Of a stretch of DNA of 64,000 nt, positions 8,770-18,147 are shown piece after piece. Under the pieces are notes generated by a model that saw only the letters and a list, made by a program, of their open reading frames with translations, made no database searches and had not been told where the DNA came from. The position numbers and the translations under genes are program-made. The stretch is from Verrucomicrobiota bacterium (lineage in GTDB: Bacteria > Verrucomicrobiota > Verrucomicrobiia > Opitutales > Opitutaceae). The stretch's first letter is position 1, and the number at the start of each line of letters is the position of its first letter. Location of the stretch: contig JAEWQP010000011.1 in the NCBI GenBank assembly GCA_023399155.1, positions 149,439 to 213,438 on the forward strand, in the 5' to 3' direction.

Positions 8770-11700
8770 ACGCCGCCTGCGCCGCGTCGGCGGCCTCGCC
8801 GGAGAGTCCGAGTTCGAGGGCGCGGCGCAGGGAGGCGCGGCTGCGGTCCTTCTCGCCGAGTTCCTTCTGGGTCAGGCCCAGCATGTAGTGAACTTCCGGT
8901 GACGCAGTCGGCGCGCGGCCGGCTTCCGCCAGCAGCGTCGCCGCACGTGGAAACTCGCCGCGCCGGAAATGGATCGTCCCGAGCGCCGCCGCGATTTCCG
9001 GATCGTTGGGCAGCAACTCGCGGGCCTTGCTGGCGGCGGCGAATGCGGCCTGGGTCGGCGGGTTGTCGCGAGCGAGGAGCACGGCCCGGCGCTTGAGCGC
9101 CGGCGTGAATCGTGGGTGTGCCTCGAGCGCCTTTTCATAGGCGGCGAGGGCTCCCGCAGCGTCCCCGCGCTGTTCCAGATCCGCCGCGGCGACCATGAGC
9201 GCAGGCACGTCGGTGGGCGAGCGCGCCAGGACCTCCTGGGCCACGCGAACGGTTTCAGCCGGGAGGGGCGCGGCGGAGCCGGCGCCGACCAGCGTCACGA
9301 ACCGACCGGCGTCTTGCGCCCGAGGCGCGTCGGGAGCGAGTTGCACCGCGTGGCGCATGGCGGCGAGCGCCTCATCGACGCTGCCGACGGCGTACGCGGC
9401 ACGCGCGAGATCGGCATGGACCGGCGCCGCGGAGGGCGACCGGCGCGCGGCGTCGCGCAGCAGGCTCGCTGCCCAGCCGTGATCGCCGCTGGCAAAGGCC
9501 GCACGCCCCAGCGTATGCAGGACAGCCGGATCCTCCGGGGCGGCCTTGTAGGCCTCCTTCGCCAGCTCAAAGGCGCGGGCTAGGCCGTCCTGCTGGCGGA
9601 GCAGGAAATCGGCAAGATGGATCATGGCCGTCGGGTTCTGAGGATGGGCCTTGAGCACCGCCTCAAACGCGGCGAGGGCCGCGGCACCTTCGCCGCGCTG
9701 GGCGAGGATGGAGCCGAGGCGTGACTGGGCGATGGGATCGTCGGGCGCCGCGGCGATGCGTTCGCGAAGCATCGCGACGGTCGCGTCGTCAGAGGCCGTC
9801 ATGTCGATATTGAGGATGCCGAGATGCTCGGCCGCCCGGGCCTTTCCGGGAAACTCCGCGGAGGACTGCGCCGCCGCGGTGAGGGCGGCGCGGGCGCCGG
9901 CTTCGTCGCTCATCATGTAACGCGCCATCCCGACGTGATACTGCACCTCCGCGTTGTCGCCCAGTTTCGCGGCGCTTTCCGAAAGGACGGTCAATGCCCA
10001 GGGATACTCGCGGCGCTGGAACAGGATCCAGCCGAACGTATCCAGCGCGATGGGATCGTTGGGGCGCAGCTGCCGGGCCTTGTTGGCGAGTTCGTAGGCC
10101 CTATCGAGCTCCCCGAAGTGCTCGGAGCAGAGATAGGCGAGGTTGTTCAGCGCCGGGACGAAGCTGGGATTGGCCAGCAGGAGTTTTTCGTAGGCCTCGG
10201 CCGCCGCCTTCAGCTCGCCTTTCTGCTGCTGCAGGATGCCGATCAGCATCAGCGTGGAGACGTCGCGGGGATTTTTCGCCGTGGCGGTCTGAAGGTTGGC
10301 AAGCGCCTCGTCCTCGTGGTTGCGGTTCAAATACAGCTGGGCCAGCAGCATGTAAGGCGCGGCCGCCTCCGGGTTGGCCTCGATCGCGCGCTTGAGCGTC
10401 GACTCGGCCTGGGCGGTGTCGTTCTGCGCGACGAAGACGCGGGCCAGGAGAATCAGGGCCTCGACGTTGCCCGGATGCGCGGCCACGTGGGCCTGGGCGC
10501 GGCGGTGTGCGGCCGCGGTGTCGTTCTGGGCGAGGTCGAGCCCGACGAGCTGCTCGAGGGCCGTGGTGAAATCGGGACGGATCGCGAGCGCCTCCTCGAA
10601 GGAGCGACGCGCCTCGACGGGCCGCCCGAGCTGGGCGAAGAGCGTGCCGGCGAAGAAACGCAGCTGGGGATCGCGCGGCGAGGTCTCGATGGCCTCGCGG
10701 TAAACCTGCAGCGCCTCGCTGACCTGGCCGCGGGCGCGGAGAGCGTCGGCCAGCAGCACCTTGGCGCGAGCGAGCCCGGGCTGCTTCTTGAGGACGTCCC
10801 GCAGCGCGGGAATCGCGCCGGCGGAATCGCCCGCCCGCAACTGCAACGCGGCGCGCAGGATGATGGCCTCGGCATGGTCGGGTGCGAGCTGGATCGCGCG
10901 GTTGAGGCTGGCATTGGCGCGGGTCGTGTCGTTGGCCGCCACATACGCCGAGGCGAGCATGTAGTGCATGGGCGCGGCCTCCGGGAATTTCGCGGTCAAC
11001 TTCTCCAGCACCTCGATGGCGCGCGTGTTTTCCCCGCGGGTGATGTGGATGCGTGCCTGGATCAACGCCGCCTCGGGGTGGTCGGGATCGCGCGCGAGCA
11101 CGCCGGCGACGATCTTCTGGGCCGCCTCGTGCTGACCGGCGGCCGCGGAAACCTCGGCGAGCAGGAGCGAGGCGGGAAGGTAGTCGGGTGCGGCCTGGAC
11201 GAGGGCCTCGAGCGTCTCACGGGCCGCCACCTGGTTGCCCCGGCCGAGCTGGAACTGGGCGACGGCGAGACGCCGCGGGGAGCGCACCGGCGAAAGCTCG
11301 GCCGCGGTCTTGAGCGCGGCCTCGGCGGCATCGGGTTCGTTCCGGATCAGGTGAACGGTCGCCTGCAGCGAATGGGCGGAGGCGAACTTCGGATCGCGCT
11401 CGAGCGCCTGCGCGGCATGGGTCGCCGCTTCGTCGCGCTTGTTCTCACGCAGGCTCAGCATCGCGAGCGCGACGTGTGCCGCCGCGGTGTCGGCGGTGAG
11501 AAGGCTGCGTGCCTCGGCGATCTCCTCCGGTGTGGTGGAGGTTTCCGCCAGGATCTGCATCGCATCGCCGTCGCCCGGGCGTCGCCCGAGAACGAACAAC
11601 ACCTCGGTGCGCGCGTCGGCTGCGCGTCCCAGCGCGGCGAATACGCGGGCCAGCCGGATGCGCGCGTCGAGGTCGTCGGGAACGAGGTCGCGGGCGGCCA

Positions 11701-11968
11701 GGAGGCGCGGGGCGGCCTTGGTCAGGCTGCCCTGGTCTAGGTAGAGCGAGCCGAGCCCGGCGATCGCAGGGCCGCTGCGCGGATCGAGTCGCTGCGCATT
11801 GAGAAATTCGATCTCGGCGGCCTCGTACTGGCCCGAAGCCATGTACTTGTGACCGTTGGCCACGTGTCGTTCGAGCTTGGCCTTGGGTGAGCAGCCGGAG
11901 AAGGCGGCCGCCGCGACGAGGGCAATGAGCCCGACAATACAGAGCTTGCTAGGGAGCGATACATTCAT
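8753..11968 (-). CDS. prsT: Giant TPR-repeat lipoprotein of the exosortase system (PrsT-like)
   Basis: Likely outer- or inner-membrane-anchored scaffold of the PEP-CTERM/EPS system. The 1071-residue product starts MNVSLPSKLC and has a lipoprotein signal (ALVAAAAFSGC, lipobox SGC). The rest is about 25-30 tetratricopeptide repeats, e.g. GQYEAAEIEFLNAQRLDP and PYMLLAQLYLNRNHEDEAL. Members of the PrsT family have about 900 residues, so this one is somewhat longer. I chose ATG 11968 because the lipoprotein signal begins there; longer frames add 37 implausible residues. Its last codons and stop come from the repeat element at 8454-8769. It is separated from prsK by that element. Confidence 0.85.
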   Translation of the reverse strand: MNVSLPSKLCIVGLIALVAAAAFSGCSPKAKLERHVANGHKYMASGQYEAAEIEFLNAQRLDPRSGPAIAGLGSLYLDQGSLTKAAPRLLAARDLVPDDLDARIRLARVFAALGRAADARTEVLFVLGRRPGDGDAMQILAETSTTPEEIAEARSLLTADTAAAHVALAMLSLRENKRDEAATHAAQALERDPKFASAHSLQATVHLIRNEPDAAEAALKTAAELSPVRSPRRLAVAQFQLGRGNQVAARETLEALVQAAPDYLPASLLLAEVSAAAGQHEAAQKIVAGVLARDPDHPEAALIQARIHITRGENTRAIEVLEKLTAKFPEAAPMHYMLASAYVAANDTTRANASLNRAIQLAPDHAEAIILRAALQLRAGDSAGAIPALRDVLKKQPGLARAKVLLADALRARGQVSEALQVYREAIETSPRDPQLRFFAGTLFAQLGRPVEARRSFEEALAIRPDFTTALEQLVGLDLAQNDTAAAHRRAQAHVAAHPGNVEALILLARVFVAQNDTAQAESTLKRAIEANPEAAAPYMLLAQLYLNRNHEDEALANLQTATAKNPRDVSTLMLIGILQQQKGELKAAAEAYEKLLLANPSFVPALNNLAYLCSEHFGELDRAYELANKARQLRPNDPIALDTFGWILFQRREYPWALTVLSESAAKLGDNAEVQYHVGMARYMMSDEAGARAALTAAAQSSAEFPGKARAAEHLGILNIDMTASDDATVAMLRERIAAAPDDPIAQSRLGSILAQRGEGAAALAAFEAVLKAHPQNPTAMIHLADFLLRQQDGLARAFELAKEAYKAAPEDPAVLHTLGRAAFASGDHGWAASLLRDAARRSPSAAPVHADLARAAYAVGSVDEALAAMRHAVQLAPDAPRAQDAGRFVTLVGAGSAAPLPAETVRVAQEVLARSPTDVPALMVAAADLEQRGDAAGALAAYEKALEAHPRFTPALKRRAVLLARDNPPTQAAFAAASKARELLPNDPEIAAALGTIHFRRGEFPRAATLLAEAGRAPTASPEVHYMLGLTQKELGEKDRSRASLRRALELGLSGEAADAAQAALKTEN

Positions 11969-12074
11969 GTCGGAAAAGGGTCGGGGAGGTCGGTCGAGCA
12001 TTTCGGATCTCCTATCGAAGGTCGAACCGATTGGAATGACGACGGCGCACGGCGTCGCTAGCTGCCAGGAGGGC

Positions 12075-12613
12075 AACAACGGATAACCCGTGGTCCAGTG
12101 GTCCTGTGGTCCAGTAGTCCTGTGGTCCTGTAGTCCTTCGTTCCCGCCGCGAGGGCGGTTATCAGGTATCGGTGATCAGTTATGAGTTACCAGTTACCAC
12201 TTATCAGTTATCAGCTACCGGTTACCGGTTGCTCGCCGGCCGGCTGACCCCCCGTTGACCCAACAACGGATAACGATTAACGATTAACCAAAAACTCCGG
12301 TCCGTGGTCCAGTTGTCCCGTGGTCCAGTAGTCCCGTGGTCCGTTGTCCAGTAGTCCAGTAGTCCTGTGGTCCTGTGGTCCCTCACCCCGTGGTCCCGCC
12401 GCGAGGGCGGTTATCAGTTACCGGTTACCGGTTATTCGCCGGCGCTGTACTCCGCCGATAACCCACAACGGATAACGATTAACCAACAACTCGTGGTCCA
12501 GTAGTCCCCTGGTCCAGTGGTCCAGTAGTCCCGTGGTCCTGTAGTCCTTTCTCCCCCTGGTCCAGTGGTCCCGTGGTCCGTTGTCCCGTGGTCCCGTTGT
12601 CCTGTGGTCCTTT
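12075..12613. repeat. Composite octamer/heptamer repeat array, overlapping the exosortase 3' end
   Basis: Three octamer blocks of consensus GTRGTCCN (near 12090-12137, 12299-12390, 12492-12610) alternate with two spacers. Each spacer has a small hairpin CCGCCGCGAGGGCGG, then GTTAYCR heptamers (GTTATCA, GTTACCG, GTTACCG), a GCCGGC core, and inverted heptamers (CGGATAA, CGATTAA). The heptamer parts can pair as hairpin arms. The last octamer block runs into the exosortase frame and is translated as an 8-residue-periodic tail. Units are about 190-205 bases. Confidence 0.85.
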
Positions 12614-13456
12614 CCTCCGCCCAACCCGTGCCAGGACGAGAAGCAGCAGGAAGAACGGGATGAGCGAGAGCGCAAAGAACACGGGGCCGCCGCGGTGGTG
12701 GATCCAGTGATGAATCATGTGGGGCCCGATTTCCTCGCAGAGCACCCCGAGCGTGAAGACCCGGAAGCCGTTGCGAACGATGGCGAGCGGGATGACCGCG
12801 AGCGTAAGGACCCAGCGCGGCCAACCCGGGCGCAGGAACATCTGCCCGGCGACGATGCTGGTGATGAACAGGACGAGGCTGGAGTGGATGCCGCTGCACT
12901 CCTGCGCGATTTCCATCGTGATGGATGGCAAACGGAAGACCTGTCCATCGCGCAGGAACGGAATGTTCGCCAGTGCGAACAGCACATGCGTTGCCTCGGC
13001 GGACGCGTGCTGGAGTGCGATCTCCGTCGCGCGCTCGAGCCAGCCCGGCATCGGAATCATGAATACAAGGAACCCGATGGCCGCGGCATGGGCGCGCATG
13101 AACCGCCCTCCAAGGGACCAGAACCCGGCCGCAGCGACGGCCAGGACATACCCGGCGATCACCCAGGTCAGCCTGTGGTGGGGCTCCAAGACTGGCGACG
13201 GATGCGCGAGGAAGGCATACGCAAGCGAGGCGGCAGCCAGCGCGCCGCAGATGAGCGCGGCACCGGTGGACCGGCCTTCCGGACTGGGGCTGGTGCGACG
13301 GCGCATCCAGATCAGCCCGACCGTCACCGCGGGGATTAGGACGATGTGTGAATACAGATCGCTGCCGAGCGCGAAGCGGACGAGTTGGAGCAACCAGGGG
13401 CTTGCCACCAGCGTCAGAACGACGAAGGCCACGAGAAAGCTGCGGGGCAGTTGCAT
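12479..13456 (-). CDS. Exosortase (probably XrtC, VPDSG-CTERM type) with repeat-derived C-terminal tail
   Basis: Multi-pass membrane transpeptidase/protease that processes C-terminal sorting signals. About eight hydrophobic segments; active-site cysteine in IAQECSGIHSS, the conserved arginine in LAIVRNGFRVFTLG and histidine in HHWIHHRGGPVFFAL, the exosortase triad. The presence of a VPD-type sorted protein in the window and a Verrucomicrobial context favour XrtC. The last 44 residues, after ARVGRR, are low-complexity with an 8-residue period (TTGPLDQG) and are encoded by octamer DNA repeats, so the native protein presumably ended near 12614. ATG 13456 is preferred over GTG 13477. Confidence 0.9.
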   Translation of the reverse strand: MQLPRSFLVAFVVLTLVASPWLLQLVRFALGSDLYSHIVLIPAVTVGLIWMRRRTSPSPEGRSTGAALICGALAAASLAYAFLAHPSPVLEPHHRLTWVIAGYVLAVAAAGFWSLGGRFMRAHAAAIGFLVFMIPMPGWLERATEIALQHASAEATHVLFALANIPFLRDGQVFRLPSITMEIAQECSGIHSSLVLFITSIVAGQMFLRPGWPRWVLTLAVIPLAIVRNGFRVFTLGVLCEEIGPHMIHHWIHHRGGPVFFALSLIPFFLLLLVLARVGRRKGPQDNGTTGQRTTGPLDQGEKGLQDHGTTGPLDQGTTGPRVVG

Positions 13457-13686
13457 CGAAGAGCGGGGTAGGGTCACGGTGTAAGGGACTCAACGTCTAT
13501 GGCTGGGTCCAGCCATTCGTGTCGAGGTTAGGGATGGTCGAGGCAATACTTGTCCAGCGAATCGCCGACCGATTATAGCATGCGCTCCTGCTGTCCTTCG
13601 GCTGTTGACTCGAAATCGCTTGCACACACTCAACGGGAATCTCTCCGGTCAGTGCCTCGAGCCGCACTTGTAGAACGCTGCAACTT

Positions 13687-14856
13687 TCAACGAAGGGGCG
13701 GAGCGGCCATGCGCCGGGATTGCTGCATTTGCGGTTCCCGTCTACGCAGGAAGAGCATGCATGCGAACACGTGCTGCTGCACCCACGTGAGCGCGATGCC
13801 GACAACTAATAGGAAGGCGAGGTGAGGTAGAAACCAGCGCATCTCCGGTTCGGTCGGCCACTCGAAGAAGCGCCAAATGTATATCGCAAGAATATGCCAC
13901 AGATAGATCCAAAGGGAGTTTTCTGAAACCCAGGTGAGTGGGCGCGTCGACGCGAGTTTATCGAGCTGCCGGCAAGTGAAATAGATAAAGTGAATGGCCG
14001 AGAATCCATAACAAATATAGTAGGCGCGAGGGGGATACTTGAACTTCTGAACCGGAAAGAGGAACCCTTGCGTCTCTGCGACGTACCACGAGGCGATCAG
14101 AAAAACGATTATCCCAACTCCTCCGATAAGAAGAAGCTGCCGGTCGCTCAAGCGCTTCAGCCGAAGGCTGTAAAGAAATAGCAGAAAATAGGGCGGCAGC
14201 GTAAGTAGAACGGAGTTAAGAAAGCCGCTGCGATCAGCCAATACTTCCTTCGGCACCCAAGCGACAGCGACCTCAAAGCTTCCATAGGCTGCGAGCAGCC
14301 AGCCGAAATAGGCTGTCGACGACAGCGGAAGCTTCGCGAACCGAATCGCTGAGGGAGTGATCATCGCCAACGCAATATATACTTTGAAGATCCAGACGAA
14401 GCCGATGCCGGAGTAGAACGTGTAAGATGTGACGATCTCCTTGGCTGAGAATGGGAAGCTTCGTTCAGTCACTGCGGCGCTAAGCGCAAACAGAGTAAAA
14501 AAGAAGGTGAGAAAGCACCAGGCGGGGATAATCAGTTTCGTGAGCCGTTTTCGCAGAAAAGGACCTGCCTTGATCTCTCGACTCTGATAAATGGTCGCAT
14601 AGGTCAGCGCGGAAGCTGCTACGAGGAGTGGTGTACCGAAGTTCCTGAGCTGAAACAACCAGTTCGGCGGCTCTGCATGCGCTGTAATCACGAGCACGAT
14701 CCCGAAGAACCGCATGAGATCCAGCCGCCGATCGCGCGGTGTGCGAAATACGCCTTCTGTGAGCACTGCGCCCGGAGCCTCTTCGGCGGTCGTCGAGTGC
14801 GTCACCGTGACGGTACCGTTGTGTGTCGGTTGTTGTTTGAAAGGTTCTGAATCCAT
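13687..14856 (-). CDS. Membrane acyltransferase, acyltransferase-3 family
   Basis: Probable O-acyltransferase that decorates a surface polysaccharide. The 389-residue protein has about ten hydrophobic helices and the family N-terminal pattern RRLDLMRFFGIVLVITAH with the catalytic His, followed by FGTPLLVAASALTYA; the C-terminal half carries SENSLWIYLWHILAIYIW, also typical. ATG 14856 is chosen because upstream residues are unlike the family. It is visibly more AT-rich than prsT or the oxidase genes, like the block at 34-42 kb, which suggests separate acquisition. Acetyl is the usual donor group, not provable here. Confidence 0.82.
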   Translation of the reverse strand: MDSEPFKQQPTHNGTVTVTHSTTAEEAPGAVLTEGVFRTPRDRRLDLMRFFGIVLVITAHAEPPNWLFQLRNFGTPLLVAASALTYATIYQSREIKAGPFLRKRLTKLIIPAWCFLTFFFTLFALSAAVTERSFPFSAKEIVTSYTFYSGIGFVWIFKVYIALAMITPSAIRFAKLPLSSTAYFGWLLAAYGSFEVAVAWVPKEVLADRSGFLNSVLLTLPPYFLLFLYSLRLKRLSDRQLLLIGGVGIIVFLIASWYVAETQGFLFPVQKFKYPPRAYYICYGFSAIHFIYFTCRQLDKLASTRPLTWVSENSLWIYLWHILAIYIWRFFEWPTEPEMRWFLPHLAFLLVVGIALTWVQQHVFACMLFLRRREPQMQQSRRMAAPPLR

Positions 14857-14962
14857 GCGGCAGGAAATTCGATGCTTCACAGAACACGTCGGGCCTTCGG
14901 GCGGTGGCCGAGGGTCCCGGTTATTCCCATTTCCTTCGTGCTTCCAGCGCGGAGTCGCATGC

Positions 14963-15715
14963 TCATTCGATTCGACGGTCCGTCGTCGCAAAGGTCACGT
15001 CGGTGAGCACAGGCACGAGCCGCGCATTCAACGCCGCATAGCCGACCGGGGTGAGATGGAGAAGATCGCGCTCGAATTCAGGGCGCACGAGACCATCTGC
15101 TCCGGCGAGAATCGGCCAGGTATCCAAGACGATGACGCGCGGACTGATGAGGCGCCGCAATTCCTCGTTCACGCGCTTCGTCGCTTCGGTGACCCGGCTG
15201 TCGAAGAACGGCCGCCGGTAAAGGGGGATGCGCCCATGGGGAAAGATTGTGGTGAGGATGACGGTCGCCCCGGAATCGACGGAGCGCGTGACGATCTCTC
15301 GCAGGTTTTCGACGCAGTTTCTCTCAATCGCCTCGGCGCGGTCAGGAAAGAGCGGGATGCATTTCAGATCGTTGCTTCCGGCCTGAACGACCACGATATC
15401 GGGTGAGAGCGCCGCGACGTGCGCTTCGAATCGCCCGAGGATCTGGGCGGTGGTCTGTCCAGCGATGCCGCGATTGACGAATGTGATGTCGGAACCGGAT
15501 TCCGGGGCGATCCACTGAGCCGCACGCGAGTCGCCAAAGAAGACCACGACCTTCCCCGTGGGCCGACGGGGTGCCGTCGAAACATGGCCGCGCCCGGGAG
15601 GATCGAGCTGCAGCGCGCACGCCCGCAGGTAGAGGCGATAGGCCGCTGTAAAGCCTGCGACCGCCGCCGCAGTCGAGATCACGGCGAGAATCGGCCAGAG
15701 ATATCGTAGGGACAT
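14963..15715 (-). CDS. SGNH/GDSL-family hydrolase, membrane-anchored
   Basis: Secreted-side esterase, perhaps an acetyl-esterase acting on the polysaccharide. An N-terminal hydrophobic anchor (LWPILAVISTAAAVAGFTAA) precedes the SGNH blocks: VVFFGDSRAAQW (nucleophile Ser), NRGIAGQTTAQ (Gly), VVQAGSNDLK (Asn) and LLHLTPVGYAALN (His). The 250-residue length is usual. It lies between an acyltransferase and a glycosyltransferase on the same strand; a role in adding or removing O-acyl groups is inference from that. Confidence 0.85.
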   Translation of the reverse strand: MSLRYLWPILAVISTAAAVAGFTAAYRLYLRACALQLDPPGRGHVSTAPRRPTGKVVVFFGDSRAAQWIAPESGSDITFVNRGIAGQTTAQILGRFEAHVAALSPDIVVVQAGSNDLKCIPLFPDRAEAIERNCVENLREIVTRSVDSGATVILTTIFPHGRIPLYRRPFFDSRVTEATKRVNEELRRLISPRVIVLDTWPILAGADGLVRPEFERDLLHLTPVGYAALNARLVPVLTDVTFATTDRRIE

Positions 15716-15808
15716 GGCTTGCCGTCGTTGGGCTAAGGTGCTGGAAGCAAAACGCGAGGTTGCAGTGAGCGGCGCGCTCGCGATTGCGGGCCAAAACGGG
15801 CTCCGCGC

Positions 15809-16987
15809 TCAGGAGTTTGCGATTCCCATGAACTCGCGCAGCCGCCGATTTTGGATCTCGGACGAGAACTGGTTCTCGACCCGAACGCGAGCAGCCTGTC
15901 CGAGGCGCGCGCGAAGATTCGCATCACCGAGGCAGCGCGTCAGGGCGGCAGCCATGCCCTCGATGTCGTGCTCGTCGACGAGCAGGCCGCTAATCTCATG
16001 TTCGATCGCATCTGCGATGCCGGAGTGTCTTGTCGACACCACGGGCAGCCCTGAAGCCATGGCTTCGAGGATCGAGACCGGTGTGCCCTCCATGTCGCCA
16101 TTTGCCGCCGTGACGGAATGCTGGGCGAAGACCGAGGCCTTCTGCATGAGATCCTGCACGAGGGTGCGCCCGGCAGATCCGTGCAGCGTGACGTGTTGTG
16201 CCAATCCCTGCTCGGCGACAAATGCACGGCAGGCGTCCCGCAGCGGCCCATCGCCGACGACGTCGAGTCGAGCGTGCGGATGGTGTATACGGGCAAGTTG
16301 AAAGGCGCGAAGCAGGTGCAAGGGAGCCTTCTTTTCGACCAGGCGCCCGACCGCGAGCACGCTAAAGGAATCCCGGACCGTTTGCGGTACTGGCGAAAAC
16401 CGCGTTGTATCCACGCCGCAGGGCACCACGATGTGCCGCGGCGGCCGGCATCCGGCATCGAGGAGGTTTCGGGCGAGCGCGCTCGACGCAAAGATGAATC
16501 CGGCTGCAGCGCGAGCGAGCCTCCGCCACGAGGCTCGCTCCAACCTCTTGCGGGCGAGATAGGATGCGTCAAAGCCGTGGAAGTAGGCGAAAAGCGGGAT
16601 ACCCAGTGTGGTGCAGACGGGCGCGACCTGCGCCGCTGTTGGACCGAATTCCGCCAGGACGCTGTGCGGTCGGTGGCGTTGGAGACCCTCGAGAAGCGCG
16701 TTCCGCTGGCGGCCGCTCAGGCTCCAAGGATATCGCCCGAGGGCGAAGCGGCAATATCGCCGCCACCGCGCCGATTCCGCTCGTGCGCTGAGGTCGGAGT
16801 CTGGCAGGCGAAGATGCGGGCTGATCCGTTCGGCTGCGGCGCCGTTGCGATGGGGCAGGCCGAGGAAGAGCGTCTGATCCGGCGCGATTCCCCGTACGTG
16901 ATCCTCGATGAAGGTCTCGGACGCCGCGAGCGGGACGGGCGCGATGATGCACAAGCGCGGTCGGCCGTCTGAATATCGAGGAAACAT
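15809..16987 (-). CDS. Glycosyltransferase, GT4 family
   Basis: Cytoplasmic retaining transferase using a nucleotide-sugar donor. The 392-residue protein has the GT-B layout: N-terminal acceptor half (APVPLAASETFIEDHV, YFHGFDASYLARKRLE) and C-terminal donor half (FSVLAVGRLVEKKAPLHLL, DVVGDGPLRD, and the EGTPVSILEAMASGLPVVST motif with E-x7-E). ATG 16987 places the Rossmann strand RPRLCIIAP near the N-terminus; the upstream frame extension is not needed. Sugar specificity cannot be told. Confidence 0.88.
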   Translation of the reverse strand: MFPRYSDGRPRLCIIAPVPLAASETFIEDHVRGIAPDQTLFLGLPHRNGAAAERISPHLRLPDSDLSARAESARWRRYCRFALGRYPWSLSGRQRNALLEGLQRHRPHSVLAEFGPTAAQVAPVCTTLGIPLFAYFHGFDASYLARKRLERASWRRLARAAAGFIFASSALARNLLDAGCRPPRHIVVPCGVDTTRFSPVPQTVRDSFSVLAVGRLVEKKAPLHLLRAFQLARIHHPHARLDVVGDGPLRDACRAFVAEQGLAQHVTLHGSAGRTLVQDLMQKASVFAQHSVTAANGDMEGTPVSILEAMASGLPVVSTRHSGIADAIEHEISGLLVDEHDIEGMAAALTRCLGDANLRARLGQAARVRVENQFSSEIQNRRLREFMGIANS

Positions 16988-17102
16988 GCGAAAAGAAGCA
17001 CTCCGTGCCAGGCCTCGCGACGCCTGGCAGCATGATTCGGTTAGGCTACCGGCTTCCCACATGGATGCGGCGTTGGCAGGCGGGCGTCGCCGTTTCTTCG
17101 GC

Positions 17103-17123
17103 CGGGGCGGGAGACCCGCCCCG
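17103..17123 (-). terminator. GC-rich hairpin after the epimerase gene, possible terminator
   Basis: CGGGGCGGG and CCCGCCCCG form a perfect 9-base-pair stem with a 3-base loop, 12 bases past the epimerase stop. No T run follows on the minus strand, so it may only stabilise or attenuate. Confidence 0.4.
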
Positions 17124-17134
17124 ATCGTCGTCGG

Positions 17135-18100
17135 TCAGCCGATTTCCCTCGCGGAGTGCTGGAGAAACCACTCCGTGAACAGCTCGATGCCCCGCTCGAT
17201 CTTGACCTTCGGGTTGTAGCCGAGTTCGCGGCTGGCCTTGCTGATATCGGCAAAGGTGATGGGGACGTCGCCGGGCTGAAGCGGTTGACGGTCGATCAGC
17301 GCCGGCCGGCCGAGACTCTTCTGGATCAGTTCGATCAGGCGGCCCAGGGTCACGGTCTGCGACTCGCCAAGGTTGAGAACGGTGTATCCAAACTCTCGTT
17401 TCGTGCAGGCGACAATGCCGTCGACCGTGTCGGTGACGTAGGTGTAGTCGCGGGCAGTCGACCCGTCGCCGAACACGGGAATCGGTTTTCCTGCGTGGAT
17501 GAGCCGGGCGAACTTGTGGATGGCGAGATCGGGACGCTGCCGCGGGCCATAGACGGTGAAGAAGCGCAGCATCGCAATATCCATGCCGTGCACGTGGTGG
17601 TAAACATGCCCGAGCGCCTCGCACGCAAGCTTGCTTGCCGCGTAGGGCGACACCGGTGTGAAGATCGGATCGCTCTCCTTGAAGGGCACGCTGCTGTTGA
17701 CGCCGTAGACGGAAGAGGAGGAGGCGATCGTCGCCTTCTTCACGCCGGTGCGGCGCGCAGCCTCGATCAGGTTCACCGTTCCCTCGACGTTGACGCGCTG
17801 GTAGAGGGCGGGTTCGAGCAGGCTCGGCCGCACGCCGGCGCGCGCGGCAAGGTGGATCACCTGGTCAAACTGGTGCGACTCGAAGAGAGCGTCGACGGCC
17901 GCACGATCCGTGATGTCGCCACGCACGAAGGAGAACTTCGCCGAAAGCTGCCGCAGGTCGGTAAGGTTGGCCTCCTTCAGGCGTGGGTCGTAGAATTCGT
18001 TCAGGTCATCGAACGCGCAAACCGCGTGCCCTTCCTGGAGCAGGCGTGCGCAGAGATGAAAACCGATGAATCCGGCTCCGCCGGTGACGAGGAGGTTCAT
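17135..18100 (-). CDS. NAD-dependent epimerase/dehydratase, UDP-uronate 4-epimerase type
   Basis: Extended short-chain dehydrogenase that interconverts nucleotide sugars, most likely UDP-glucuronate/UDP-galacturonate. Seen: NAD-binding VTGGAGFIGFHL, DDLNEFYDPRLKEANL (typical of UDP-GlcA epimerases), catalytic SSSVYG and SPYAASK (Tyr-x3-Lys), RFFTVYGPRQRPDLAIHKFA. At 321 residues it is of normal length. It would supply uronic acid donors to the EPS glycosyltransferases. The exact epimer pair is inferred. Confidence 0.88.
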   Translation of the reverse strand: MNLLVTGGAGFIGFHLCARLLQEGHAVCAFDDLNEFYDPRLKEANLTDLRQLSAKFSFVRGDITDRAAVDALFESHQFDQVIHLAARAGVRPSLLEPALYQRVNVEGTVNLIEAARRTGVKKATIASSSSVYGVNSSVPFKESDPIFTPVSPYAASKLACEALGHVYHHVHGMDIAMLRFFTVYGPRQRPDLAIHKFARLIHAGKPIPVFGDGSTARDYTYVTDTVDGIVACTKREFGYTVLNLGESQTVTLGRLIELIQKSLGRPALIDRQPLQPGDVPITFADISKASRELGYNPKVKIERGIELFTEWFLQHSAREIG

Positions 18101-18147
18101 GAGGGGTATACGCGTCGGGGAGGAATGGGTATCGCTCGCCCCGGTGT

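Noticed and set aside
12075..12613. CRISPR-like appearance of the repeats
   Set aside because: Units are 7-8 bases with no constant-length unique spacers and no cas genes; the pattern is phased short repeats, not repeat-spacer.
12432..13493. Alternative long frame on the same strand as the exosortase
   Set aside because: Different frame without exosortase residues; the real frame has Cys, Arg and His in place.
13523..13570. TGGACAAGTATTGCC (minus strand) upstream of the exosortase as a sigma-54 promoter
   Set aside because: GG and GC are 9, not 10, bases apart, so the essential spacing fails.
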